Source: Moniliella sp. 'wahieum'
Taxonomy: Eukaryota; Basidiomycota; Moniliellomycetes; Moniliellales; Moniliellaceae
DNA length: 64,000 bases
NCBI GenBank assembly: GCA_003971905.1
Contig: RSEE01000035.1
Location: forward strand, 434,001-498,000
Reading direction: 5' to 3'
A program made the position numbers and the translations under genes. This document shows, one piece after another, positions 41,641 through 52,277 of this stretch. Each line of letters starts with the position of its first letter. Position 1 is the first letter of the stretch. The notes below the pieces were generated by a model, which saw nothing but the letters and a program-made list of their open reading frames with translations, was not told the origin of the DNA and made no database searches.

Positions 41641-42344
41641 AACTACTACCACTGCTCTTCTCTTCCAGCAACGTCCAAGCTAGCTTGAAGCTTCAAGCTT
41701 CGTGCTTTATGCTCATACGTTCTCTGGCAGTTCCTCTCGCCGCTTTCACCTGCCCCAGTACCATGTAACCGGGTAACCCCAATTCTTCCCAAGCACACGC
41801 TAAGCACACCATCGCATCGGCAGACCAGGCGTATCCTTGTTGTGCAAGCCGCCTTCCGCAAAGCGTACCAAAAATGAGGTCTTAGGCCTCATTAATCATT
41901 GCGCCTCCTCTCACTTGTCTCGTACAGACGTCGCTTACACGCCCATATGCGCTCCAACATCCACACGGTACGCGATTACGAGGCTACCCCACACTCTATT
42001 CCCGTCGTGTCCCCGTCATGTGCAGAGCCAAACAGACCCCGGCAGACGGTTTCCGAACACCCAGTAACGCAGGGCGGCGATGCGCACCCCCCACCCAAAG
42101 AACAACCAACTAGCCCAGCAGAAACAGAAGAATGGGATCAGACGATCATTTTTGATCGACCCAGGGTCGATAGTAGGCGAAACGAGAGGACGGCCGAATG
42201 GATGGCAGGCCAAACGACACAACGTGCACCATCTTTAAACCAGGAGAAGCAAAAATGGGAAAGAGTGCCCGGAACGTGGCAAAGCACGTAGCATCTTTCC
42301 TGAATCGGAATCACAGGTTCTCCTTGACCGGTACCCCCCCCCGC

Positions 42345-43016
42345 TTAGGCCGTCGCCTCCATGATGGCGTTGATCTGGAAATACGACCGAGTTAGCAACA
42401 CACAGAGGCAAAGACAACGGGCAAAAGGAAACAGAAACAGAAAAAGGACAAGAAAACATACCAGGTCACCGTTGGTAGACTTGAGCGCCTTGATGGCACG
42501 GTTGCGCGACGCCTTGGACTGGACCATAACCAGCTCAATGTCCGACTCGTTGAGGCCCTCAGCGTCCAGCGGCTCCTCGTCCTCCTCCGCCACCTCGGGC
42601 TTCTTGGACTCGGACAGAAGCGCCTCGGCCTGGGCGGAGAAGTCACCGCCGGCGCCCTCGGCGGCAGCAGCCTGCTGCAGCTGGAGGAGCTGCTGCTGCT
42701 GCTGCTGGGCGGCCTGGAGAGCGAGCTGCTGCTGGTTGGGGTCCTCGACCTTGCCCTCACCAAAGATGACGTACGAGTCGGCGGTGGCCGACTTGTACAC
42801 TTCCGGGTTGCTGATCACGTACAGGTGACCGCGGGCACGGCGCATGGCGATGCGCGAGATGCCGGGCACGCGCTCCAAGCCGAGACCCTGGAGGGCCTTG
42901 CGGCTCTTGCGCTCCGCACGGTTGGCAATCTGCTCCGAAACAACCACGTCCGAACCAGCCTGAGCCAGCTGGGCGTTCTGCAGGCCGTCGGTAACTTCCT
43001 CAATCGTGGCGGACAT
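42345..43016 (-). CDS. EGD2: Nascent polypeptide-associated complex, alpha subunit
   Basis: Ribosome-bound chaperone subunit that pairs with NAC-beta and screens nascent chains. Start ATG at 43016 (MSATIEEVTDGLQNAQ). The NAC domain is at residues about 45-115 (RAERKSRKALQGLGLERVPG, ISRIAMRRARGHLYVISNPE, VYKSATADSYVIFGEGKVED). A Gln-rich linker follows, then an acidic segment and the C-terminal UBA domain LNESDIELVMVQSKASRNRA. The 87-nt intron 42375-42461 is inside the UBA region and restores INAIMEATA before the stop at 42345. About 194 residues. This is the one conserved gene here with no frame slip. Confidence 0.95.
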   Translation of the reverse strand: MSATIEEVTDGLQNAQLAQAGSDVVVSEQIANRAERKSRKALQGLGLERVPGISRIAMRRARGHLYVISNPEVYKSATADSYVIFGEGKVEDPNQQQLALQAAQQQQQQLLQLQQAAAAEGAGGDFSAQAEALLSESKKPEVAEEDEEPLDAEGLNESDIELVMVQSKASRNRAIKALKSTNGDLVCFLVLFLFLFPFARCLCLCVLLTRSYFQINAIMEATA

Positions 43017-43416
43017 GGCGAGAAGAGAAGGAGGGGGGGAGGTGGTGGTGGGGCGATGCGACTGGAAGACGGCGCGGCCAGACTGCTTCCGAACCCACCG
43101 AATTGTTCTGCTAGGGTTGCCGCTGCCCCCGCACGGGGGCGCTGCTCGCAGACCTTCTGCCGGGAGGAAGATCCGCTCGGGCGGGGGGGCAGTGAGGATT
43201 GCACGGCCTCATTTGGCGTGCGTGCGTGATCACCCTGCCTCATGCATCATGCATCCCACCGCCTGCCACCTGTTCAAGGCACGGAGATCCACTCCAGTGG
43301 GGTTGGTCGGCTGCCAGGTGGCGGTGGGGCATCTTACGTTTCAATTGCCCATACTGGGGGCGGCCTGCCTGCTCCTCCTGCCTTCTACCGGCCACAACAT
43401 CGCCCTCGTCTGCCGC
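43017..43416. other. EGD2 upstream / RPN8 downstream region
   Basis: Contains the EGD2 promoter and a GCATCAT-type motif at 43243-43257. Nothing else is visible. Confidence 0.45.
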
Positions 43417-44607
43417 CTATGATGGCCTAAGCAGCTGCCAGAGTGCTCCAACCCACACAGAACAACAGTCGGGATGACGCCAACCGCATTGGTTACCATC
43501 GCAATGTGCATTGTCTCCCAACCAACGGAGGCGAACGACTGTACAGTTAGTTACTTGGACTCTGCTTGGTCGAAGCATATCGGATGGCTTGTCCTTGGCG
43601 TCCTTGGACTCCTCTTTGCCCGTCTCCTCTTCCCCCGCGGGCGCCTGCACATCGGCATCGTCATCATCCCCACGAGCATTGTCCATGCGGTTGTCCACCA
43701 AGCCATGGAGGGCAATGACAGAACGAATCAGGGACGAGAGGTAGACGACCAACAGTTGGTCATTGTTCGCTGCGGTCAGGGCGCGTTGGAGCGGGGGCAT
43801 ATCGAGGTTGGGTAGCAAGTTGAAAATATCTTGCAGGTTGTAAATGATTTGGTGGTTGACTGGCATCCGACCCGCCACGACATCTTGCAGGTAATCCCGG
43901 ATCTCCACCAAGCGGCCTTGCAGGCCTCGCAGTCCCACCAACCGGTCCTCTACCCGCGTCGACAGGGTCCCCACCGATGTGGTGTCCCGCACGTCCCGAA
44001 GCAGATGTTCGACCCCAATCTCCTCCGCCTCCTCGGCCTGGATCTCGGATGGGACATGCATAAAGGTAGCCTCGGTCGTCGTGCCATCATCCTTAATCTC
44101 CTCCACGGCAAAGTAGGCGTTGGTGGGCAAGCCGGCTTCCCGCTGCCGTGGGTCAATGATGACCATGACAGGGCGTTGGATGATGCGTTTCATAAGCTCA
44201 TTAATCTCCAGGTCCGACGAACGCAGTCGTGGGCCCGTGTGGTACCACCCGATCATCTTCTCCTTGGCTATCGTGCGGGCCCAATTGTCAGTGCCTTGTT
44301 TGCGCCGGGACAGCAGAAAAGGTACACACCATTGACCTTTTTGAACATGTCGTTCATGCCAAGGATGTAATTGTGGTCCAAAAACCAAGTTTTGGGGTCG
44401 TGGTCGTCGTCCTCCTCAAACGGCACCGCAAACGAGTTGGCAACGTTTACCACGTGGCCATCATCTTGGCCGAGCAACACGCCAACGCAGCGCTTGCGCG
44501 CACCCGTTGCACTGCGTGCCGCATGATCCGCCACACTGAGCAGAACCAGCGGTGGACAATGACGGTGGTGTTGGACAGTGCAACCGTCTCGGCTGTGTGG
44601 TAGGCAT
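43417..44607 (-). CDS. RPN8: 26S proteasome lid subunit Rpn8 (PSMD7)
   Basis: MPN-domain subunit that pairs with Rpn11 in the proteasome lid. Likely start ATG at 44607 (MPTTQP, then [13 protein letters not shown] after a slip). The MPN domain reads [70 protein letters not shown] and [20 protein letters not shown]. Then [20 protein letters not shown] and [20 protein letters not shown]. Metal ligands of active JAMM enzymes are absent (YHTGP), as expected for Rpn8. Intron 44268-44329 (62 nt) restores FKKVN-AKEKM. A missing C at about 44551 breaks IVHPLVLLSV. The C-terminal tail after [12 protein letters not shown] reads into unlikely Cys/Trp-rich sequence, so the true stop may be at 43547-43553 after another slip. 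Confidence 0.92.
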
Positions 44608-44728
44608 GGTGGACCGGTGGTTGACTGGGCGACAGCAATCACGGCCTGGCGCGCCGTTGGACATGCTTAGCTCCCGCTTTGGGCCACGCAATGCCTGCCA
44701 ATTCCGCGAGGGCTTCCGCCCCCACAGA

Positions 44729-44794
44729 TTCACATTTCACATTTCACATTTCACATTTCACATTTCACATTTCACATTTACATTTTACATTTCA
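44729..44794. repeat. Tandem heptamer array (TCACATT)n
   Basis: Eight to nine copies of TCACATT, the last ones slightly degenerate (TACATTT), directly upstream of the RPN8 start and merging into GTCACNN heptamers. Confidence 0.9.
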
Positions 44795-44803
44795 CAGGGT
44801 ACA

Positions 44804-44874
44804 TGTCACATGTCACTAGTCACACTGATCACTCTGGTCACCTGACCGGTCACCGGTCACCTCACGGTCATCCG
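44804..44874. repeat. GTCACNN heptamer run with changing NN
   Basis: Adjacent units read GTCACAT, GTCACTA, then variants TCACTCTG and TGACCG, then GTCACCG, GTCACCT. Cores form the palindromes ACATGT, ACTAGT and ACCGGT. Confidence 0.75.
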
Positions 44875-45132
44875 CCGACGTAAGTATAGTCGAGGAACAT
44901 ATGAAGCTCTCCGCGTCTATGAGCATGTGCGGCAAAAAGACGCACGAAGGACGATGACAAGGAGACGTGGTTAGAGGAAGAGAATAGTGATCTGACAGAC
45001 TCTGACGGGTTCCGACAGCTTCAAGGACGACAATTGTGGCCTCTGGTCTCGCCTCTCCCTCATGCAGTGTTTCCTGCTGTGGTGCGGTTCTGGTTCTTCT
45101 CGTCCCAACCGTGCCGAGCTGAAGGATGAGGT

Positions 45133-45720
45133 GTGTTTCTTCTTCACAGAGGTTCCTGTCAACTGGGACGATGTTGCAGGATGAACGACCGAAGGCCCTG
45201 GACGGGAAAGACAGGCGACGGATCGATTGTCCGCACGGCCTGCCCGGTGCCGTTGGCGCCGTCGTCGTTCGTCAACTGTACGCAGCTGCAACCGAATGTT
45301 GGCTCGACACCACCCCGGCCGACTGGACCCTCCATCTTTTCCGAATCCGACCCGCACCCTCCTCTTGACCTCCCGCCTTCCGCTCCCGCGGCCGACGACC
45401 GGGCTGCCATCATCAGTGACGATGGGGACGCCAAAGAGCACGACGACCCCCCACAACCAGCTCTCGTTCGCTGGGACCTGCACGGCTCCTCAACCGGGTG
45501 GGCCCAACAGGAGGCTCAGCGCCACGCCGACATCGTCGCTGTGGCACAGGCATTCCAACGGCAGGTAGCCATCTCCAGTGGCTTGCCCCACTTTTCCGCC
45601 CGCAAATCATCCGTTTGCCCGCTGGCCCTTCGATGAGCGCCAATGCCGCCTTTCCCACGGTGGCCAAACCGGCCCAGACCGACGGATCGTACGCCGTCGC
45701 GGCTCCACTTGTGGAGGTAC
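45133..45720 (+). CDS. Hypothetical protein, plus-strand coding piece
   Basis: Not recognised. The frame through 45250-45636 has coding character (SIFSESDPHPPLDLPPSAPA, DDRAAIISDDGDAKEHDDPP, WAQQEAQRHADIVAVAQAFQ). It continues in another frame to about 45718 (PSMSANAAFPTVAKPAQTDG), where a GTACG site could open an intron. The start is unclear. The opposite strand is also open over the same bases, so strand assignment is not secure. Confidence 0.35.
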
Positions 45721-47420
45721 GTTTTCCTCCGTTCGGCTTGGCCTTTGTTGATGAATGCCATAGGACCAACCGCAGGGTAGGGCGTGCCGTTAAAGCCAAA
45801 GAATATACTCCCCCAATAGCCCGGGCCAAGCGACGGTCACACTTGACAATCAAGAGGAGAAGGCCACGGTTCAATGGAAGGGTTAGCTCGGTGGAAATAA
45901 GGAGAAGAGAGATGAACATACCTTGACCGCAACGTAAGGAAAGCGTGGGTTGGCCGTTGAAGAGCGCCCATGATCTGCGACGAACATGTATGCGCCCCAG
46001 TACCAACGCTTTTTTTCCATGCCCCCGCCGTCACCGAGACTGAATGGCCTGCTCGCACCGACTAGGTCCGGTCACTCCTCTTCCGGCGGTCGCCAGCATT
46101 GAAACGGTTCGCATTGGCACCTTGCCTCGTCCCCAACAGATCGTCCGCACAGAAGTGGTTCGTGCCACCTCACCCCCTCTGCCATCCCCAAATGCGATCG
46201 ACCATGGGTCGGTCGGGTCCTGTCGTGCCGTGCTCGTCCCACATGGGTTCCCATCCCAAGAAACGCCGGGGGCGGGCCTCCCATCGGGCACCCACCCTGA
46301 TGACCAGAGGCCGGGCATTCTCTTTTCAGGCTTCGCTGGGGGACAATGCCTCCCCTTGATGATTGATTGATGAATGACGGCTTTTGCATGTGTGGGCTGC
46401 TCGCCACCATCACAAGTACCCTGATCCTCTCCCCGTTTCTCCGACGAAGGAGGCACAATCTCCATTCTCCTCCGTTTCCGGCAGCGATCGACCTTCTTCC
46501 GGTCCGCGCTTACAGAATCAAACACGTTTTCTCGATCAGACACACATAGCCTTGATCTAGCACGTTACAATCGCCAACCAGAAAGGTTTGGCCTGTGGGA
46601 TTCGACGTACCTTTTGGAAGTCTGGGTTGGGCATGTGGACAGATGGCCCGGTGGTCCTTTTTGACTTGGGTCTGTGGTACCATGAACGGGGGCTTGGTCA
46701 CTCGGCGGCAACTGGGATGGGGCTTTCATCCGCCGTTGCCCCTGACCCAGGAGAATCGGCGAGGCAGATGGAGGCGGTCATGCAGGGGCCGCCAAAAAGC
46801 GTCGCATGACTTCCCATCCGCACCGATCGCACATTCCATCCCCAAGTCGATCCGCGTGGTGGCGATGGTGGTGGGCAATGGCGCGAGTGTTGGGCATGAC
46901 GGCATAAGCGAGCCAGTCTCCAGCCGCACTGTTTTGTCGGCGTACCGACGACCGCGCTGCGGGCTCGCATTGCACATTTCAACTCCGCTTCCCCCATGGG
47001 GATGCGTCACATGTCACATGTCACACCCCATGTCACATGTCACATGCCATGTCACAGCCCGTGTCACAGCTCATCACTTGCCTGGCCGCCGACTGCAATC
47101 TGTCACCGAATGACTAAGCTCGCTCCAATTTCCAATTCCGCATCCTGTGTCTCTCGCTCTTCCCTTCTCTTTTGCTTCTGTTCTCTGCCTGATGCCTTCT
47201 GTTTCCTCCCACGAACGATCTTGCCTTTCCCCCCGCCTCTGACAGGACCTTGGTCTCCCTCGTTTAGCCCCGACTGTTACACAATCCAGTTAAAGATACT
47301 GCTGCCCCCTCCACTTCCAGCCCTCCTCCTCACCACCACCAGCCACCCATCCATCCCCTCGCCTCCCCGCTACCCTATCACATTGCGATCTAACCGCTCT
47401 CCCGTCTCCTCACGACCATT
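45721..47420. other. Unresolved region, open on both strands
   Basis: Pieces with some coding look occur on minus (RWYWGAYMFVADHGRSST at about 46000, LAPLPTTIATTRIDLGMECA near 46860) and on plus (RTEVVRATSPPLPSPNAIDH near 46170). None is recognisable and I cannot choose between them. GTCACAT heptamers are at 47006-47060, and a pyrimidine-rich promoter-like stretch at 47110-47400. Confidence 0.3.
47006..47060. repeat. GTCACAT heptamer cluster
   Basis: Several units of GTCACAT, in pairs separated by short spacers (GTCACATGTCACA, repeated three times, then GTCACAG variants). Contains the ACATGT palindrome. Confidence 0.75.
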
Positions 47421-49190
47421 ATGCTTGCATCAAGCAACGCGGCATGTCGGCGACAGTACGCCGCTCCATTCCAGCGCCAATTAAGCGCACCGGGAGACCG
47501 ATATGGAGAGGTCGATGACATCTTCCAATCTGACGTCTTTGACCGGCCGGCAAAGCGAGTATGTATCCTTCTTCCTTTCGCTCACACTGGGAGACGCAAC
47601 CATCCAACACGAAAGAACAGCTTCCGACGGTCCGTTCACCCAGCGTTACCAGCTCCCCCGCCGCGGCTGCTTCACCCAGCCCAACAAGGGCCAAGCGCCC
47701 GTTGTTTTCGTTCCTGCGGGACGAGGATGAGGGAGAGGGAGAGGACAGGGTGACTCGTTCCCCCCGTCCTACCAAGGAGCTGCGCTCAAACCCTCCCGAC
47801 AAACCGGAGCCCAAGTGGAAGCCAAAGCTCAAGGCTACCTTGAGGCCCGAGCGGGGGGACGTACCCGCGGCGAACGGTTTCTATTTCCGCCACGTACCCA
47901 ACAGGATCATGATCAGAGGGCGCGGGCACAACGGACGCATACCGCCATGTTCAATGCCGACCTTGAGGCGATCCTAGATCGGTTTGAACAAAATCTCCAA
48001 CACTTTGGTGCCAAAGCGTATGGGACGACAACACAACCTCCTCCTCGTGAGAATCTTCAGAAGATGAGTGGGACGGGGAGGTGAGTGAGGAATACTCTGA
48101 GCCCGATGAGACCCGGGTGCAGGACCTGATCAACGTGTGGGGGCGCCACTTCTGTTTGAAAGACGATTTCTTCCGTCCCACCGAGTCCGAGGAAGAGGAC
48201 GAGGCGGACACAATCAATAGTGGACCACCAAGGCCACACCTTGAGTCCCCTTTCTTCATCCCGTCCTCCTCCACTTTGGAGAAGCAGGTGAACGACGCTA
48301 CTTCGGCAAGCAATGGCGACCCTCTGAGCTCTGCACTTCCGTTTATGGCCCTCAACGACCGGGAGGGGAGTGGGGAGCCTGAGCCGTATGACGAAGATCA
48401 AAGTGATGGGCGCCTCTTCCCGCATCCTGATCTCCTACGCCCCTTGGCCCCAGGTTGTGCACATACGAACGGATACAGGTCCCGTCCCTTCTGGCACGGC
48501 ACCGTTCTTTCTTCCCAATACATACTGCAGGAGTTTCCAGCACAGCGAGTGGGAGGCCCATCACTCCACCATCTGTCCAAGAAGCAGCAAAGCAAGTTTT
48601 TCAATGGCCCGAAATGGGGCCGCCGCCAAGGGTTGAAAACGAAGATTGAAGCGGCCTTTTGGAGTAGGACCAGCGAAGCGTGCTCGTGTGGCTCGTGGAG
48701 GCGAGGTCGCTCAACGAGCCATGAAAGCCAGCTCACATTGTCGAGGCCAAGATGCTGACTGAGTTTGGCTGCGGTGTTTCGTGGCCAAGGCCCCATAACA
48801 CGCAAACTGGGGTGCTGGGCATCGAGTTGATCCCGTTGGATAACACCCGGCGGTACTGGCCCCCTTGGCTGACCAAGGTGATGGGGGTGGGTGCACACTA
48901 CTTGGCAAACCTGGAGCCTGGCCTCCACCTCTTTGTCGTGGCCCTGATCGACGTGCCTACCTTCTTCCCAACTGATAAGCCGAAACGGCATTGGAAGAGC
49001 ACAAGTCTGCGGTGTAATAGTGCAAGTACCTTGTTCGACTGTTCTCTTTTTGTGACCTACTCTCGGTGGCTCCGATATTCCTTCTCCCACCTAATATCCT
49101 CCGTCCAATTGTGGTTGAGACCCTCCCCCCTCCCTCCCCCCGCCTTTCGCCTCGTGCATCGTACGGGAGTGTACACCACCCTTCCGTAGG
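47421..49190 (+). CDS. Hypothetical acidic disordered protein with C-terminal folded part, frame broken
   Basis: Not recognised. Start ATG at 47421 (MLASSNAACRRQYAAPFQRQ). The frame jumps several times, but pieces join sensibly: SPTRAKRPLFSFLRDEDEGE (47700), MFNADLEAILDRFEQNLQHF (47950), EEYSEPDETRVQDLINVWGR HFCLKDDFFRPTESEEEDE (48090-48200), STLEKQVNDATSASNGDPLS (48270). In the last part comes KMLTEFGCGVSWPRPHNTQT, VLGIELIPLDNTRRYWPPWL and YLANLEPGLHLFVVALIDVP (48750-48960). The acidic middle resembles natively unfolded nuclear proteins; the hydrophobic last part suggests a folded domain. The stop is uncertain (ORF end 49189). A CT-rich stretch upstream (47110-47400) fits a fungal promoter. 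Confidence 0.5.
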
Positions 49191-49647
49191 CCGTTCCCGA
49201 CTGGTATGACGGTTTGCCTTGTCCAATTGGTCCACGACTCTAAATATGTAACAGAGTAGATATAGGAAAGAGACCGAAGAACTCACCGTCAGTAGAAAAA
49301 GGTTGCTCGGCTCCATCCCCATCTCCATGGTTCGACGTGTTTCGTCAGCGATGCATCCAACTAAGGACACCCCCATTAACATATCCTTTGGGGTATATGG
49401 CCAACACGTTTTCTCTCACTTTTTGCTCCTCGACCAATGGCATGTGGCTAAACAATATACTCACTAACACAGCTCATCACTTTTGTCTGCAGTATGGAAG
49501 GGGAAGTACACGTCGGACCACACCTTTCGTCTCTCGCCACCTCCGCCTCTTCTTCTTCTCCTTCTACTGACCCAGTGAGGCCAAGTGGCCCCTGCTTGTC
49601 CCGCCCCGCCTCCCACCACCCATCCTACCACCGTGCTGCAATGTGGG
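49191..49647. other. Gene-free stretch
   Basis: No coding signal. It separates the hypothetical gene from the GCN1 relic. Confidence 0.4.
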
Positions 49648-49970
49648 GCAGACTGTGGCGGTGGCGCGTCCGGTTCGCGACGCGCGCGACGCAAAGCGGG
49701 CCGCAGTGGCCTGGAAGAGCGACGTGTTTGTGCAGGACAGCCTTTAATCAGCATGGGGGTGGGGAGTCGATGGGCATAGCCCGCGGGAGCAAGTGGATGT
49801 GGCTCAGCGACATGGCTCATCTGGTGCTGGTCAGCACAAGCCAAGTGTGGAGGAACATGGAGATCACACGCGCGGCATGACATCACCGCACTCGGCGTGG
49901 CTTGGAGCGCTCCAGCGTGGCGCTTACTTGTGTTGCCTACCACAGACGCTTGCTAGCTGGAGCTAGCCAC
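49648..49970 (+). pseudogene. Duplicated 3' end of GCN1 with its 3' flank (relic)
   Basis: The plus strand reads GQTVAVARPVRDARDAKRAA VAWKSDVFVQDSL then stop (49742-49744). The C-terminus of the real GCN1 (29417 region, minus) reads GQTAAVARPAREARDAMRTA AAWKSDAFVQDHL stop. The likeness continues past the stop: CTCAGCGACATG, then GACATCAC, then CGCTCCAGCGTGGCGC occur in the same order downstream of both. Upstream of about 49648 the likeness ends, so the rest of GCN1 is absent. The copy is inverted relative to GCN1 and 20 kb away. Substitutions in the coding part keep the frame and are mostly conservative, which could mean selection or a recent event. Confidence 0.7.
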
Positions 49971-50267
49971 TGCGCCCGCCCCCACATCTACTTGTTACCC
50001 TGTCCTCCCAACACCCCAATGCCTTGTGCGTGCCCAACCCTCAGTTATGGCGACAGCCTCGCGTTCAAGAGAGTTGTACGCCAGTTGTGATATGAACTGT
50101 TGATTCCTTCCCCCACCTCCTTAAGTCTCTCTCTATATCGACAGGAAAACATACATGGCTAGTCCAACATATTTGCTTGGTGCTGAGCCTCGCTCGACCA
50201 CCAACAGATGAACAGGACCGATTAACTCAAAAACGACTAGAGCCGAACCAAACAGGGCAGGGCAGCT
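49971..50267. other. 3' flank of the transketolase-like gene
   Basis: Short spacer, nothing seen. Confidence 0.4.
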
Positions 50268-52277
50268 TAAAGCAGCTCCTTGACCTTCTTTGGATCGAGT
50301 CCGAGTCGAGACCCTGGTGAGGGATCTGCTCCCAAAGACCACCCGACCCCTCAACGGTGGTGCCCAGGTGGGCAAACTTGCCCGGGCGAATGTTGCGCTC
50401 CAAGAGCCAAGAGCCGACGCGCGAGCCGAGGCCAGTAGCCTTGTTGAACGACTCAACCACCAGGGTGAACTTGCCGGCACCCCACACCTTGATCGCCTCC
50501 TCGTCCACCACGTTGAGCGTCGCCTTGTTGATCACACCCACCTTGATCCCTCGGCCTTGAGCTTGTCAACGGCATCGACGACACGGTACAGCATCTCACC
50601 GAACGTGACGATCCAGCCTTCGACCTCACCGGGGGCACCACGGATAATGTCATCCTTACCTGGAACAAAGGTGTAGCCCTCGCCATAGAAGCGCTCCGAG
50701 TCCGAACCCTCCTTCAGCACCCAAGGCACCTTCGACCGGGTCGAAAACACGAACCGAAGGCCAGGCGCGTACAGCACCTTCTCAATCACCGCCGTCATCT
50801 GGGTCGGGTCGGCAGGGAAGTAGAGGTTGGTGGGCACACCCGCATCCGACAGACCATTGTCGGCAAAGAAGTTGTTGATACCAAAGTGGCACGTGTTGTC
50901 CGCCATCTCATCAACACCGGCGTGAGAGAAGTGAGAAAGGACGTTGGACTTGTTGAGGCGCGCCATGGTAAGCTCCGAGATGACCATCTCGAGGAAAGCC
51001 GAGAAGGTGGAGAAAATACCGGTGCGGTATTCGCCTTCGGGGACAAACGAGCCAAAGCCAGCGGCAGCGCTGAAGTTGCCGCGCTCGCAAATACCCGAGG
51101 ACCAGAAGACCTCGGGATGCTTCTGGTGAATGACCTTGAGACCAGTCGAACCCTCCAGGTCCGAGTCAATGCAGAGCACCTTCTTGGCGTTCTCCTCCTT
51201 CGACGTCTTGTCCAACACAGCGGCAACAGCGTCGCCAAAGACGACACGGTTCGCGCCGCGCTCCTTGGTGGAGCCAATGTACGTGTACGGGTCCTTGCGG
51301 GGCTTGATGCTCTCGAGGATGGCGACGGCATCCTTGTTGCCAGCGTCGGTGAGGAACTCAATCGCCTTGGGAAGGGGAATCACATCGTGGCCGTGGGGGT
51401 TGCCCTCGATACCCTTGATACCGGGTGCCATGGGACGCTTGGTGATCACAGCAACAGGGCCCTTGGTGTTGACTGCCTCGATGATGGCGCCAAAGAGACT
51501 GTCGAGGTCTTCACCCTCGGCGCGGACGATCTTGAGGCCGTGGCCCTCAAGGGTCTTCCCAACGTCGTAACCCTTGAAGTAGTCCGAAGGGTGGCCAGCA
51601 ATGGTAACGTTGTTGTCGTCAATGAAAAGCTTGACGTTGAGGTCCTTGGCAACCGCAAGGCGAGCAGCCTCAGCATCGTCACCTCTTGCTCCGACCCGTC
51701 AGAGCCAAGCATGATGGTGATCTTGTCAGCATGAGCAGCAGCCACACCGTTGACCATCGGCCACATGTGGCCCAGGCGGCCCGAGGAGAACTTGACGCCC
51801 GGGGTCAAACCAAGCTCGGGATGGCCGGGGAGCTTGCTGTCAGCCTCGCGGTAGTACAGGAGGTGGTCCGCAGGGAACGCGCCGTCGAGAGCGGCCAAAA
51901 GGTACTGCGTCGCGACACGGTGGCCAGCCTCGTCAAAGAAGGTCTGGTAGAACTTGTCGCCGTCAGGACCGGCAAAGAGCGAGAGGAGTAGAACAACCTC
52001 GGGGACAGTGTCGTAAGGCCCACCGGTGTGGCCCGAGACTGTGCCGGGGGAGGGGTCAGAGATGTGCCACGAGGGAAAGCAGGCAGAAGGGGTATAACCG
52101 CCACGGGCAGCGCCAGAGGCGGTGAAGAAGATGATGGCCTCGCGGAGGGCTTGATGTTGGCGGACAGCTGCCCTTCTGCTCGGCAGTAAGCTGCTTGTCG
52201 GCAAGCGACAGGGGCACAGGCTTGTACTGGTCCAGCGGGACGGGGAACTTGGTAATGTCAAAGGCCTGGAGGGGCAT
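50268..52277 (-). CDS. Transketolase-family ThDP enzyme, atypical
   Basis: ThDP-dependent ketol transfer is expected, cytosolic. Start ATG at 52277 (MPLQAFDITKFPVPLDQYKP). The ThDP (PP) domain has ARGVSGHTGGPYDTVPEVVL, SSGRLGHMWPMVNGVAAAHA, then MLGSDGSEQEGDDAEAARLA and KLFIDDNNVTIAGHP. The Pyr domain has VLCIDSDLEGSTGL, FWSSGICERGNFSAAAGFGS (the family glutamate), DEMADNTCHFGINNFFADNG. The C-terminal domain ends HQGLDSDSIQKKVKELL, stop 50268-50270. Canonical transketolases carry GHPGAPMG where this has GHTGGPYD, so it is a divergent clade. A 60-nt in-frame intron fits at 52039-52098. Slips, each a missing G: at 50548-50550, 51682-51683 and 52171-52173. About 650 residues. Confidence 0.8.

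Larger units (their letters stand above)
44608..45132. other. Repeat-rich intergenic region
   Basis: Holds the TCACATT array (44729-44794) passing directly into GTCACAT, GTCACTA and GTCACCG heptamers (44804-44874). No gene. Confidence 0.6.

Noticed and set aside
43417-44607. Active JAMM deubiquitinase instead of Rpn8
   Set aside because: The HxHx7SxxD metal-binding motif is absent; YHTGP and the rest match Rpn8.
52039-52098. Treating the 60-nt segment in the transketolase-like gene as coding
   Set aside because: It is in frame and stop-free, but it interrupts the ARGV-SGHTGGP motif and has GT...CAG ends, so an intron is likelier.
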